Source: an uncultured Enterococcus sp.
GTDB taxonomy: Bacteria > Bacillota > Bacilli > Lactobacillales > Enterococcaceae
Assembly (NCBI RefSeq): GCF_913775425.1
Contig: NZ_CAJYIS010000044.1
Coordinates: forward strand, 1-48,104
Direction of reading: 5' to 3'
Length of the DNA: 48,104 bases
Made by a program: the position numbers and the translations under genes. Shown here piece by piece: positions 1 through 7,835 of this stretch (positions are counted from its first letter, which is position 1; the number at the start of each line of letters is the position of its first letter). Below the pieces are notes generated by a model. It saw only the letters and a list, made by a program, of their open reading frames with translations, was not told the DNA's origin and searched no databases.

Positions 1-333
1 GAGTCGACAGAACACCTATTTTTAATTGCCAAAACGACGGAATGCCTTGGTGTAGTGACGATTCAAAAGATTACACCACAAATCGGTGAAGTCGGTGTGG
101 CCGTTGCTCCAGCTTATCAAAATATGCAGATTGGGTCTATTTTAGTTGAAGAAGCTTTAGAATGGCTACAATTAGAGTCTACATTAACGCAAGTAGGTTT
201 AAGCGTACTAAAAGAAAATCGAGCCGCTCTTCATCTTTACGAAAAATTTGGATTTCACTCTGATCTTAAAATGGCAAAGATATTGCCGCAAGTGCCATTT
301 GAAGCAGTAACCTTCATGTCTTTGAAAAAATGA
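1..333 (+). CDS. GNAT family N-acetyltransferase, 5'-truncated
   Basis: The frame is already open at base 1, so only the C-terminal 110 residues are present and the true start lies outside the window. GNAT enzymes transfer an acetyl group from acetyl-CoA to an amine; the substrate cannot be told here. The visible part has the family layout: a beta strand (GEVGVAVAPAYQN), a helix replacing the usual Q/RxxGxG/A pyrophosphate loop (QIGSILVEEAL), and the late motif ALHLYEKFGF found near the end of most GNATs. The stop codon lies inside the first hairpin of a palindromic repeat that serves as its terminator. Family call is firm; substrate unknown. Confidence 0.8.
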   Translation, partial: ESTEHLFLIAKTTECLGVVTIQKITPQIGEVGVAVAPAYQNMQIGSILVEEALEWLQLESTLTQVGLSVLKENRAALHLYEKFGFHSDLKMAKILPQVPFEAVTFMSLKK

Positions 334-488
334 GTGTGACAGACTTCTGTCACACTCATTAAAAAAGAATGGCAAGTATAAAAGTAATCCCGTAAATAAG
401 CCGAATCATTATCGCAATAGGTGCACCTATTGTCGAAAATGATCCGGCTTTTTTTAAGCGATCTACTTCTGTTACAGTTTTTTTTCAT
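330..488. repeat. Palindromic repeat, composite copy A (solo hairpin plus long inner hairpin)
   Basis: Three parts are visible. First is a perfect 13-bp hairpin at 330-359 (ATGAGTGTGACAG / CTGTCACACTCAT). Second is a long imperfect hairpin at about 394-453 that opens with AAATAAGCCG, closes with CCGGCTTTTT and is centred on the 16-bp palindrome AATAGGTGCACCTATT (416-431). Third is an outer arm ACTTCTGTTACAG at about 465-477 followed by eight T. Related copies occur at 27366-27492 and 30064-30182, and solo forms at 17452-17485 and 40901-40940. It separates the convergent GNAT and exonuclease genes and probably terminates both. Confidence 0.8.
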
Positions 489-1024
489 TAATGTGGATAG
501 AGTGAGACAAAAGGTCTCAACACGGATTCGTCAACATGACGTGCTTGATGGATCAAAATTTTAGCACATACACGGCTATCGTCTAGCGCATCATGGTGAT
601 TTAGAGGGATAGCTAAAAAATCAGCGACCGTGTTGAGTTTATGGTTGGCTAGCGTAGGATAACATTTACGACTCGTCCTTACTGTATCTAAAGTAAGATA
701 AGTAGGTTGTTCGAGATGATAATAAGCTAGACAAGCACTCAATACGCGATTGTCAAATGGTGCATTGTGCGCAACAATCAAACTATGTGGATTAAAATAT
801 TGCGCGATTACAGGCCAAACCTGATCGAAAGTGGGTGCTGTTTGCACCATTTCAGGTGTGATATGGTGGATACGAATCGTATGTGGTGAAAATTCACTAT
901 CTGGTTTGATCAGTGTAAAAAATTCACCGACGATTTGATTGTCACGGACCATCGTCAACGCGATCGCACACGCACTGTGAGGTTTTGAAGAAGCTGTCTC
1001 AAAGTCCAATGCTAAGAAATTCAT
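488..1024 (-). CDS. DEDDh 3'-5' exonuclease (DNA polymerase III epsilon-like)
   Basis: A 178-aa single-domain exonuclease that removes nucleotides from 3' ends using two metal ions. The ExoI motif is LDFETA (D7, E9), ExoII is AHNAPFDNRVL (D91) and ExoIII is the HxAxxD motif HDALDD (H144, D149), so all four acidic ligands and the general-base histidine are present. There is no helicase or BRCT extension, unlike DinG or the PolC exonuclease domain, so this is a stand-alone proofreading or repair nuclease. Its ATG overlaps the TGA of the upstream ExoIII gene (ATGA, 1021-1024), which implies translational coupling in a two-nuclease operon. Biological substrate unknown. Confidence 0.85.
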   Translation of the reverse strand: MNFLALDFETASSKPHSACAIALTMVRDNQIVGEFFTLIKPDSEFSPHTIRIHHITPEMVQTAPTFDQVWPVIAQYFNPHSLIVAHNAPFDNRVLSACLAYYHLEQPTYLTLDTVRTSRKCYPTLANHKLNTVADFLAIPLNHHDALDDSRVCAKILIHQARHVDESVLRPFVSLYPH

Positions 1025-1788
1025 GTTGTAATATCTAAATCTAATACCAATTCAACGGGACAATGATCACTACCGAGTAATTGCGGGTAAAGATTGGCTT
1101 CTTTTAAATAAGGTTGCAACGCTTGGCTGATCACAAAATAGTCGATTCGCCATCCAGCGTTATTTTTACGTGCATTAAAACGATAACTCCACCAAGAGTA
1201 AGCCCCAGTTTGTTCAGGATGTAAAGTGCGGTAAGTATCGATATAGCCATTTTCTAATAGGACTGTAAATTTTTCACGCTCTTGTGGGGTAAACCCAGCA
1301 TTTTTTTGATTCGTTTTAGGATTTTTCAAATCGATTTCTTGATGTGCGACATTTAAATCTCCACATAAAATGACAGGTTTTTTTGTATTTAAGGTATTTA
1401 GATACGCTAAAAACGCATCTTCCCAATCCATTCGATAGTCTAAACGTTTTAACTCGTTTTGTGAGTTTGGTGTATAACACGTTACCACAAAGGCTTGTGG
1501 ATATTCTAAAGTAATGACCCGTCCTTCTTGGTCATGTTCTGTGATTCCGATCCCATACGTAACGTTTTGTGGCTGATGCTTTGTAAAAATAGCCGTTCCA
1601 GAATACCCTTTTTTTTCAGCATAGTTCCAATACTGATGATAGCCAGTTAGCGGCATTTCGATTTGGCCTTCTTGTAGTTTGGTTTCTTGTAGACAGAAAA
1701 AGTCAGCATCGAATTCTTCGAAAATGTCCATAAAGTTTTTTTTCATAACAGCACGTAAGCCGTTGACGTTCCACGAAATAAATTTCAT
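1021..1788 (-). CDS. exoA: Exodeoxyribonuclease III / AP endonuclease
   Basis: A 255-aa Mg-dependent enzyme of the ExoIII/APE1 family. It cleaves DNA 5' to abasic sites and trims 3' blocked ends in base excision repair. Visible motifs are the opening KFISWNVNGLR (N7), LQETKLQ (E35), CGDLNVAH with the catalytic D and N, the Trp/Phe-rich YSWWSYRFNARKNNAGWRID region that recognises the abasic site, and the terminal GSDHCPVEL with the catalytic D-H pair. Length is normal for the bacterial ExoA branch. The start has an AGGAGG-type site (complement of cctcc at 1796-1800). It is the first gene of the pair with the downstream exonuclease. Confidence 0.95.
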   Translation of the reverse strand: MKFISWNVNGLRAVMKKNFMDIFEEFDADFFCLQETKLQEGQIEMPLTGYHQYWNYAEKKGYSGTAIFTKHQPQNVTYGIGITEHDQEGRVITLEYPQAFVVTCYTPNSQNELKRLDYRMDWEDAFLAYLNTLNTKKPVILCGDLNVAHQEIDLKNPKTNQKNAGFTPQEREKFTVLLENGYIDTYRTLHPEQTGAYSWWSYRFNARKNNAGWRIDYFVISQALQPYLKEANLYPQLLGSDHCPVELVLDLDITT

Positions 1789-1942
1789 CTGTATTCCTCC
1801 TTGCTTACCTCTATTTTACTGAATCTTGTTTTTAAATGAAAGCTATCCAAATCTTTCTTAAGCTTTTAAAGGAAATTAAGGCAAGAACAAGCAAATCATG
1901 CTACACTATAACAGATGCTAAAAAAGAGAGGGAATGTACAAA

Positions 1943-2842
1943 ATGGACAATGCAAGATTAACGATGGAATTTCCAAACATGGAGATTTTGACACATGAAC
2001 CGTTGATGAAGTATACCTATACCAAAACAGGCGGGCCAGCAGATTACTTGATCTTTCCCAAAACAAAACATGAAGTAGAACAAGTCGTACAGTATTGTAA
2101 GACACACAACGTACCTTGGATCGTCTTAGGCAATGCGAGTAACTTGATTGTGCGTGATGGTGGAATTCGTGGAGTGGTCTTGATGTTGACAAAAATGAAG
2201 ACCATGACGATCGAGCACACGATGATCACGGTCGAAGCAGGGGCGCGCTTGATCGACGTGTCAAAAGCTGCTGCTAAACATACGCTAACTGGTCTAGAGT
2301 TTGCTTGCGGGATACCAGGAAGTATTGGTGGCGCTGTATATATGAATGCTGGCGCGTATGGTGGGGAGATCAAAGATGTCTTTGTCAGCTGTGAGTATTT
2401 AGATGAAACAGGAGAAATTCAGACATTGATGCTAGACGAGATGGATTTTTCTTATCGACATAGCGCACTTCAAGAACAAAAAGGGATCATTTTATCGGTG
2501 ACGTTTGCTCTAAAAATAGGTGAGCAAATCACGATCGATGAAAAAGTACAAGAATTGACACGATTACGTGAAGAAAAACAACCACTTGAATATCCGTCTT
2601 GTGGGAGTGTCTTCAAACGTCCAGAAGGGCACTTTACTGGAAAATTGATCCAAGATGCAAAATTACAAGGGATGATTTTAGGAGGCGCGCAGATTTCGAT
2701 GAAACACGCAGGCTTTATCGTCAATATCGATCATGCGACAGCAACAGATTATATCCAATTAATTGCACATATCAAAAAAGTGATCAAAGAGCAATTCGAT
2801 GTTACGCTAGAAACGGAAGTTCGGATTATCGGCGAACAATAA
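1943..2842 (+). CDS. murB: UDP-N-acetylenolpyruvoylglucosamine reductase
   Basis: MurB reduces UDP-GlcNAc-enolpyruvate to UDP-MurNAc with NADPH and FAD, the second committed step of peptidoglycan synthesis in the cytoplasm. The 299-aa protein has the FAD-binding pieces LGNASNLIVRDGG and CGIPGSIGGAVYMNAGAYGGE, the catalytic-serine motif YPSCGSVFKRP, and a C-terminal conserved glutamate (LETEVRIIG). An upstream in-frame ATG at 1934 lies only about 2 nt from the GAGAGGG site; the ATG at 1943 has normal spacing, so I chose it. Transcribed alone; a long hairpin follows. In streptococci murB directly precedes potABCD; here the CoA cluster lies between them. Confidence 0.95.
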   Translation: MDNARLTMEFPNMEILTHEPLMKYTYTKTGGPADYLIFPKTKHEVEQVVQYCKTHNVPWIVLGNASNLIVRDGGIRGVVLMLTKMKTMTIEHTMITVEAGARLIDVSKAAAKHTLTGLEFACGIPGSIGGAVYMNAGAYGGEIKDVFVSCEYLDETGEIQTLMLDEMDFSYRHSALQEQKGIILSVTFALKIGEQITIDEKVQELTRLREEKQPLEYPSCGSVFKRPEGHFTGKLIQDAKLQGMILGGAQISMKHAGFIVNIDHATATDYIQLIAHIKKVIKEQFDVTLETEVRIIGEQ

Positions 2843-2911
2843 AAACAGACCCTCAGGTGAGTGGCACAATCGGTAAACGAGTGGCCACATTTCCTGAAGG
2901 TCTATTTTTTA
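2841..2911. terminator. Bidirectional terminator between murB and panT
   Basis: An outer stem AGACC-TCAGG / CCTGA-GGTCT (one mismatch) is flanked by AAAAA on the left and TTTTTT on the right, so it can work for both convergent genes. Inside the loop a second pair, GTGGC and GCCAC, may extend the structure. The stop codon of the leftward gene overlaps its right edge. Confidence 0.85.
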
Positions 2912-3544
2912 TTGCGTTCGTTGATATAATTTTAATAATACGGTAGCGATCGCCGCCGTTGCGATCCCAGCGACTAGAGCTTCTGGGATTCCTTGCGTTA
3001 AAATAATGCCGTTGATGGCAGTATATACTGCAGCTCCACTTTTTCCAATCAGTTGTGCATATTGACCTTGAAAGAAAAAGTAGATTCCATTCATGACTAA
3101 AATCGTATTGGTCAATCCACCGCAAATCCCAGCGATAAAGAGCGCTACTGGTTGATACCGTTCTTTTGTCAGTTTCATCGTGGCGCGATAGACATAAAAA
3201 GGAACGATCCCGATCAAGATTCGCGGGATCAATGCAACAAATAAAGCAAAGAGACTTCCGTGTTCAGCGCCAATCGGAGCGATAAAAGGTGAGAAAACAA
3301 ATGAGAGCGGTGTGATGATCACAGTAGAGCGGATCATGCTCATAATGCCAAAACATAGCCCTAAAAATCCTCCCAATCTCGGTCCTAATACGATAGAAGC
3401 GATGATTACAGGAATGTGCATCGTCGTTGCGTTAATTGGTCCTAAAGGAATAAAGCCTAAAAACGGTACAGATGCTAATAACAATAAAATAGCTAAAAAA
3501 AATGCGGTTAATACCAAGTCGAAGTGTTTTGATCGACGATTCAT
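2909..3544 (-). CDS. panT: ECF transporter S component, probable pantothenate carrier
   Basis: A 211-aa membrane protein with about six hydrophobic segments and no ATPase domain, as expected for the substrate-binding S subunit of an energy-coupling-factor vitamin importer. Such a subunit works with a shared EcfA/A'/T module that is not in this window. The N-terminal half has the small-residue-rich helices typical of S components (LLLLASVPFLGFIPLGPINATTMHIP, quoted only in part here as LGFIPLGPINATT). The substrate is inferred from context: it is the last gene of a leftward operon with coaB and coaC, which use pantothenate downstream. The start at 3544 was chosen because AGGGGG precedes it; a longer upstream frame overlaps coaC without a ribosome site. 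Confidence 0.8.
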   Translation of the reverse strand: MNRRSKHFDLVLTAFFLAILLLLASVPFLGFIPLGPINATTMHIPVIIASIVLGPRLGGFLGLCFGIMSMIRSTVIITPLSFVFSPFIAPIGAEHGSLFALFVALIPRILIGIVPFYVYRATMKLTKERYQPVALFIAGICGGLTNTILVMNGIYFFFQGQYAQLIGKSGAAVYTAINGIILTQGIPEALVAGIATAAIATVLLKLYQRTQ

Positions 3545-3560
3545 GACAAGTTCCCCCTGA

Positions 3561-4106
3561 TTATGCCTTAAATTTAGTATGGATGGCTTCCAAGAGCGTA
3601 TCGAGTGACGCGAGCGCACCTCGTCCGTAATCGCCGCAAGCTAATAATGCTTGTCTTGGAAGAATTTCATCATAGCCGATTTCCTTTAAGGAAGCAAGAT
3701 TTTTTTGTGTCAAGACATGTTCATACATTACGGTGTTCATCGCTGGAGCAATCAATTTAGGGACATCGTTTGGTAAAGCTAAGGCAACGGTCGTAATCAG
3801 ATCATCTGCAAGTCCATGACTTAATTTGGCAATGATATTTGCTGTAGCTGGAGCGACGATAAACAAATCGGCTTGTTTAGCCAACTCGATATGATTGATT
3901 TTTTCCGGTTGTTCTTCATCCATAACACTTATATGTACTTTGCGTTTAGAGAGTGCTTGCAAGGTAAGTGGGGTAATAAAGGCTTGGCTACTTTGGGTCA
4001 TTAAGACATCGACTTCATAGCCAGCTTTAGTTAATTCATTCGTCAAATCGGCTGCTTTATAGGCAGAAATGCTGCCACTTACACCTAAAACAATGCGTTT
4101 GGTCAT
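3561..4106 (-). CDS. coaC: Phosphopantothenoylcysteine decarboxylase
   Basis: A 181-aa flavoprotein that decarboxylates 4'-phosphopantothenoyl-cysteine to 4'-phosphopantetheine in coenzyme A synthesis. Family landmarks: GVSGSISAYKAAD at the N-terminus (FMN/phosphate loop), NHIELAKQAD with the active-site His72, APATANIIAK, the substrate-clamp motif PAMNTVMYE (121-129), and the proton-donor cysteine in ACGDYGRGAL (C157). It is the stand-alone CoaC form, not fused to CoaB, as usual in streptococci and enterococci. Its ATG overlaps the coaB stop (ATGA at 4103-4106), so the two are translationally coupled. Confidence 0.95.
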   Translation of the reverse strand: MTKRIVLGVSGSISAYKAADLTNELTKAGYEVDVLMTQSSQAFITPLTLQALSKRKVHISVMDEEQPEKINHIELAKQADLFIVAPATANIIAKLSHGLADDLITTVALALPNDVPKLIAPAMNTVMYEHVLTQKNLASLKEIGYDEILPRQALLACGDYGRGALASLDTLLEAIHTKFKA

Positions 4107-4858
4107 GCTTGGTTCCTTCTTTCATTTAAAATAGGGACTAATGTGTTACAGATCATCTGCGCGATAGCTGGTTTTTGGGTAGCTTTGGCGACGATCCCAT
4201 CTTGATTGAGCAAGTAGCCGATATGTTGCTTTTGATTGATGTCACTCAAATCATTGGCTAACACAAAATCAGCTTGATTTTTCGCCAATGCATTGGCCGC
4301 TACCGTTAACAGTTCTTCTTTTGAAACACCTACGAGCAATTTAAATCCGACTAACAAGGTATCTGGTTGTAGTTGTTTGATCATTTGGATGACTTTAGGT
4401 GTTTTTTCTAAAATGACAGTCAAATGGTCGGTGGCAGATGAAATTTTATTTTCAGTTTGCACATGCAGTGTGTGAAACCAGTCAGCACAAAAAGGTTCGT
4501 TAGGATGCTCGATTAGCCATGCATTCATCGCGGCTAATAATTGCGCTTCAGATAAGGTGACTTTAGGTGTAAAATCACTGACAGCCATACTATGGATGAC
4601 TGCATCATAGGGATGAAGCTGCAACAAGTGATTTAATGTGTGCGTGAGATCCTGAGTATCGTGTATTAAATGTAAAGAAAGGTTAGGATGCATTTTGGGA
4701 TGTTTTGCATACTTGGTAACGACAGCATCTACGACTGCACCTTGAGCTAAAAAGTGTTCGGCGATAAACGTGCCAAGTTGTCCTGTTGATTGATTGGTAA
4801 TTTCGCGAACTTGATCGATCGATTCGCTTGTTCCGCCTAGAGTGACTAAGATCCGCAT
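4103..4858 (-). CDS. coaB: Phosphopantothenate-cysteine ligase (stand-alone)
   Basis: CoaB joins 4'-phosphopantothenate to cysteine using a nucleotide triphosphate. The 251-aa protein begins with MRILVTLGGTSESID and continues with VREITNQSTGQLG, the nucleotide-binding fingerprint of the monofunctional CoaB branch. Later landmarks are HSMAVSDF and ENKISSA, the latter matching the conserved K-I-S motif. The start at 4858 is supported by AAGGAGGAA a few bases upstream; a longer frame to 4975 has no such site and would run through the promoter. First gene of coaB-coaC-panT; likely regulated through the inverted sites described at 4902-4967. Confidence 0.92.
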   Translation of the reverse strand: MRILVTLGGTSESIDQVREITNQSTGQLGTFIAEHFLAQGAVVDAVVTKYAKHPKMHPNLSLHLIHDTQDLTHTLNHLLQLHPYDAVIHSMAVSDFTPKVTLSEAQLLAAMNAWLIEHPNEPFCADWFHTLHVQTENKISSATDHLTVILEKTPKVIQMIKQLQPDTLLVGFKLLVGVSKEELLTVAANALAKNQADFVLANDLSDINQKQHIGYLLNQDGIVAKATQKPAIAQMICNTLVPILNERRNQA

Positions 4859-4901
4859 GGAGTTCCTCCTTGAGTGTATACAATTGTGTTTTGTAATCTG
4901 T

Positions 4902-4967
4902 AAATCACGAATATCATAACATAATTTTTGTTTTTCAACGGAAAATTTGGTTAGATTTTCGTGATTT
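4902..4967 (-). promoter_or_regulatory. Putative coaB promoter bracketed by inverted 10-bp sites
   Basis: On the minus strand TTGAAA (complement of 4933-4938) and TGATAT (complement of 4911-4916) lie 16 bp apart and point at coaB. On either side sits a perfect inverted repeat: AAATCACGAA at 4902-4911 and TTCGTGATTT at 4958-4967. One arm overlaps the -10 region and the other lies about 20 bp upstream of the -35. The arms remain similar for about 4 more bases inward. This is the arrangement of a two-site operator; no regulator is encoded nearby, so its owner is unknown. Confidence 0.5.
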
Positions 4968-5087
4968 TTTAACAAAACGTAGCCTTCTAGACTTGTGTTT
5001 TTTTGAAAAAAATTCTATTCTTAAGCAGTATGTTTTGTACAAGAAAGTACTAGTACGTGTATAGGAAAAATGAGAAGGAGGAAACAA

Positions 5088-6173
5088 ATGGGGAAACCAA
5101 TTATTTCATTCCAAAATGTCGTGAAGCAATATGATGATGAAGTGATTTTAAAAAAAGTCAATTTTGAAATCGAAGAGGGAAGGTTTTACACTTTATTAGG
5201 CCCTTCTGGTTGCGGGAAAACGACGATTTTACGGATCATCGCAGGGTTTTCAGAGGCTACGCAAGGGGATGTGTTTTTTGAAGGAAAGCGAATCAATGAC
5301 GTTCCAGCAAACCAACGCCAAGTGAATACGGTCTTTCAAGATTATGCTTTATTTCCACATATGAATGTGTTTGATAATGTAGCGTTTGGACTTAAAATAA
5401 AAAAATTACCTAAAGCTGAAATTGCTAAAAAAGTAACGGAGGCCTTAAAACTTGTTCAACTAGCCGGATATGAAACAAGAGAAATCAGTGAAATGTCTGG
5501 TGGTCAACGTCAACGAGTGGCGATTGCTCGAGCGATCGTTAATGAACCTAAAGTATTATTGCTTGATGAGCCATTATCTGCGCTTGATTTAAAGCTGCGA
5601 ACAGATATGCAATACGAGCTGCGCGAATTACAACAACGCTTGGGGATCACCTTTATTTTTGTCACACACGATCAAGAAGAAGCACTAGCAATGAGTGATG
5701 AAATCTTTGTATTAAATAAAGGAAAGATCGTTCAAAGTGGGACACCGGTGGATATTTATGATGAACCGATCAATCATTTTGTGGCAGATTTTGTTGGCGA
5801 AAGCAATATTGTTAATGGTGTGATGATTGAAGACAATAAAGTCGAATTTGTCGGAAAAGTCTTTGAATGTGTCGACGGTGGCATGCGTCAAAATGAACCA
5901 GTAGAAGTCGTGATTCGACCAGAAGATCTCTCACTGACTACAGTAGAAAAAGGCAAGCTGAGTGTCAATGTCGATACTCAATTATTCCGTGGCGTTCATT
6001 ATGAAATCATTTGTTATGATGAACAAGGCAACGAATGGATGGTCCATTCAACGAAAAAAGCAAAAGAAGGTAGTCAGATCGGATTAGATTTTGAGCCAGA
6101 AGATATCCACGTCATGCGCTTTAATGAGTCTGAAGAAGATTTTGATGCTCGTCTAGAAAGTTACGAAGAATAG
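5088..6173 (+). CDS. potA: Spermidine/putrescine ABC importer ATPase
   Basis: A 361-aa ATPase that powers polyamine uptake through PotB/PotC. Walker A GPSGCGKT is at 38-45, the signature SGGQR at 137-141, Walker B VLLLDE at 156-161 and the switch histidine H194 (VTHDQEEA). The last 120 residues form the TOBE regulatory domain of the CUT1/POPT importers ([13 protein letters not shown]). The ATG at 5088 follows AAGGAGG with 5 nt spacing; an in-frame ATG at 5070 lies upstream of that site and was rejected. First gene of potABCD. The AT-rich region upstream has no clear consensus promoter. Confidence 0.95.
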   Translation: MGKPIISFQNVVKQYDDEVILKKVNFEIEEGRFYTLLGPSGCGKTTILRIIAGFSEATQGDVFFEGKRINDVPANQRQVNTVFQDYALFPHMNVFDNVAFGLKIKKLPKAEIAKKVTEALKLVQLAGYETREISEMSGGQRQRVAIARAIVNEPKVLLLDEPLSALDLKLRTDMQYELRELQQRLGITFIFVTHDQEEALAMSDEIFVLNKGKIVQSGTPVDIYDEPINHFVADFVGESNIVNGVMIEDNKVEFVGKVFECVDGGMRQNEPVEVVIRPEDLSLTTVEKGKLSVNVDTQLFRGVHYEIICYDEQGNEWMVHSTKKAKEGSQIGLDFEPEDIHVMRFNESEEDFDARLESYEE

Positions 6174-6183
6174 GAGGAAGCAC

Positions 6184-6996
6184 ATGACTAAAAAACGCCC
6201 GTTGTATGCGATCCCGTATTTTTTTTGGCTGTTGCTATTTGTGATCGCACCGGTCTTGTTGATTGTCTATCAATCATTTTTTAACATCGATGGTCAGTTT
6301 TCTTTGATCAATTATCAAACGTATTTCACTTCAGGAAAATACCTAACGATGACCTTAAATTCTGTATGGTATGCCTTTTTGATTACCTTATTTACCTTGA
6401 TCATCAGTTATCCAACAGCCTACTTTTTGACGAAACTCAAACATAAAAATTTATGGTTGTTGCTGATTATTTTGCCTACTTGGGTCAATTTATTGCTAAA
6501 AGCGTATGCTTTTATTGGGATTTTTGGTATTCACGGTAGCATCAATAATTTCTTGGGGTTATTTGGGATCGGACCAGAACAGATTTTATTTACTGATTTT
6601 AGTTTTTTAACGGTTGCGACCTATATTGAGTTGCCATTTATGATCATGCCGATTTTCAATGCATTAGAAGAATTGAATCCATCTTTGATCAGTGCGAGCC
6701 GGGATCTAGGAGCGAATTCATTTGAGACATTTCGACGCGTGATTTTTCCATTGTCTTTAAGTGGGGTAAAAAGCGGGGTACAAGCTGTTTTTATTCCCTC
6801 ACTTTCCTTATTCATGCTGACACGTTTGATTGGTGGAAATCGTGTGATTACATTAGGAACAGCGATCGAACAACATTTCTTGGTGACACAAAACTGGGGA
6901 ATGGGATCGACGATCGGTGTCGTCTTGATTATTGCCATGTTTATCGTGATGTTCTTTACTGGTGAATCGCGTAAAGGTAAAGGAGGAAGCAAATGA
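6184..6996 (+). CDS. potB: Spermidine/putrescine ABC importer permease
   Basis: A 270-aa inner-membrane permease with about six transmembrane helices. The cytoplasmic EAA loop that docks on PotA is clear: ASRDLGANSFETFRRVIFPL (about 185-204). It starts 10 nt after the potA stop with TAGGAGGAAGC in front. The stop overlaps the start of potC (ATGA at 6993-6996), so the two permease halves are probably made in equal amounts. Together they form the channel for spermidine/putrescine import. Confidence 0.94.
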   Translation: MTKKRPLYAIPYFFWLLLFVIAPVLLIVYQSFFNIDGQFSLINYQTYFTSGKYLTMTLNSVWYAFLITLFTLIISYPTAYFLTKLKHKNLWLLLIILPTWVNLLLKAYAFIGIFGIHGSINNFLGLFGIGPEQILFTDFSFLTVATYIELPFMIMPIFNALEELNPSLISASRDLGANSFETFRRVIFPLSLSGVKSGVQAVFIPSLSLFMLTRLIGGNRVITLGTAIEQHFLVTQNWGMGSTIGVVLIIAMFIVMFFTGESRKGKGGSK

Positions 6997-7835
6997 AAAA
7001 ATTAACCGCATTTAAATGGTCCAATCTTTATCTTTTACTTGTCTTTATTGTGCTCTATGCGCCGATTTTTTATTTGATCTACTATTCATTTAATGATGGG
7101 GGCACGATGAATGAGTTTACTGGTTTTACTTGGGATAATTATCGTTCCGTATTTGAAGATACTCGCTTATTGATTATTGTACTTGATACGTTTATGTTGG
7201 CTTTTTTATCTTCACTGATGGCAACAGCAATCGGTACGATCGGTGCGATGATGATCTATTACACGAAAAAACGTAAAACACGCGCGCTGTTTTTAGGGTT
7301 AAACAATATTTTATTGGTTTCACCAGATGTTATTATCGGTGCCAGCTTTTTGATCTTTTTCACATTGATCGGCTCGTGGATCCGAGGATTTAGTTTAGGC
7401 TTTTTCAGTGTTCTATTGTCACATATTGCCTTTAGTATCCCCATCGTTGTCTTGATGGTCATGCCTAAATTACAAGAGATGAATGATTCGATGATCGATG
7501 CAGCCCGTGATTTAGGTGCCAATCAAGTTCAAGTCGTGAAAAATATCATCTTGCCATATCTATCTCCAGGGATCATTGCCGGCTATTTTATGGCCTTTAC
7601 GTATTCACTAGATGATTTTGCAGTAACGTTCTTTGTAACTGGAAATGGTTTTTCTACGTTATCGGTGGAGATCTATTCCCGAGCAAGACAAGGAATCAGT
7701 TTAGAGATCAATGCGTTAAGTACGTTAGTCTTTTTATTCTCCATGTTATTAGTGATCGGGTATTACTTTATCAGTAAAGACAATCGACCAAAACGTGCGA
7801 AAAAGACTAGAGTGGAGGCGACGATTTTACGATGA
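6993..7835 (+). CDS. potC: Spermidine/putrescine ABC importer permease
   Basis: The second permease subunit, 280 aa with about six transmembrane helices. The EAA loop reads DAARDLGANQVQVVKNIILP (about 169-188). Its ribosome binding site (AAAGGAGGAAGC) lies inside the end of potB, and its own stop overlaps the potD start (ATGA at 7832-7835). The C-terminus is lysine/arginine rich, as expected for a cytoplasmic tail (positive-inside rule). Confidence 0.94.
   Translation: MKKLTAFKWSNLYLLLVFIVLYAPIFYLIYYSFNDGGTMNEFTGFTWDNYRSVFEDTRLLIIVLDTFMLAFLSSLMATAIGTIGAMMIYYTKKRKTRALFLGLNNILLVSPDVIIGASFLIFFTLIGSWIRGFSLGFFSVLLSHIAFSIPIVVLMVMPKLQEMNDSMIDAARDLGANQVQVVKNIILPYLSPGIIAGYFMAFTYSLDDFAVTFFVTGNGFSTLSVEIYSRARQGISLEINALSTLVFLFSMLLVIGYYFISKDNRPKRAKKTRVEATILR

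Noticed and set aside
255-488. Leftward 77-aa frame across the repeat at 330-488
   Set aside because: It is made of the palindromic repeat and the antisense of the GNAT end; no ribosome site and no protein-like pattern.
1896-2373. Leftward frames opposite murB (98 and 109 aa)
   Set aside because: Antisense to a fully conserved murB; no ribosome sites.
2599-2946. Rightward 115-aa frame running from murB through its terminator
   Set aside because: Out of frame with murB and crosses the terminator; rich in R and no recognisable pattern.
4859-4975. N-terminal extension of coaB
   Set aside because: It would cover the promoter and inverted sites; AAGGAGGAA marks the start at 4858.
6621-6992. Leftward 123-aa frame opposite potB
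   Set aside because: Shadow of the conserved permease; no start signals.
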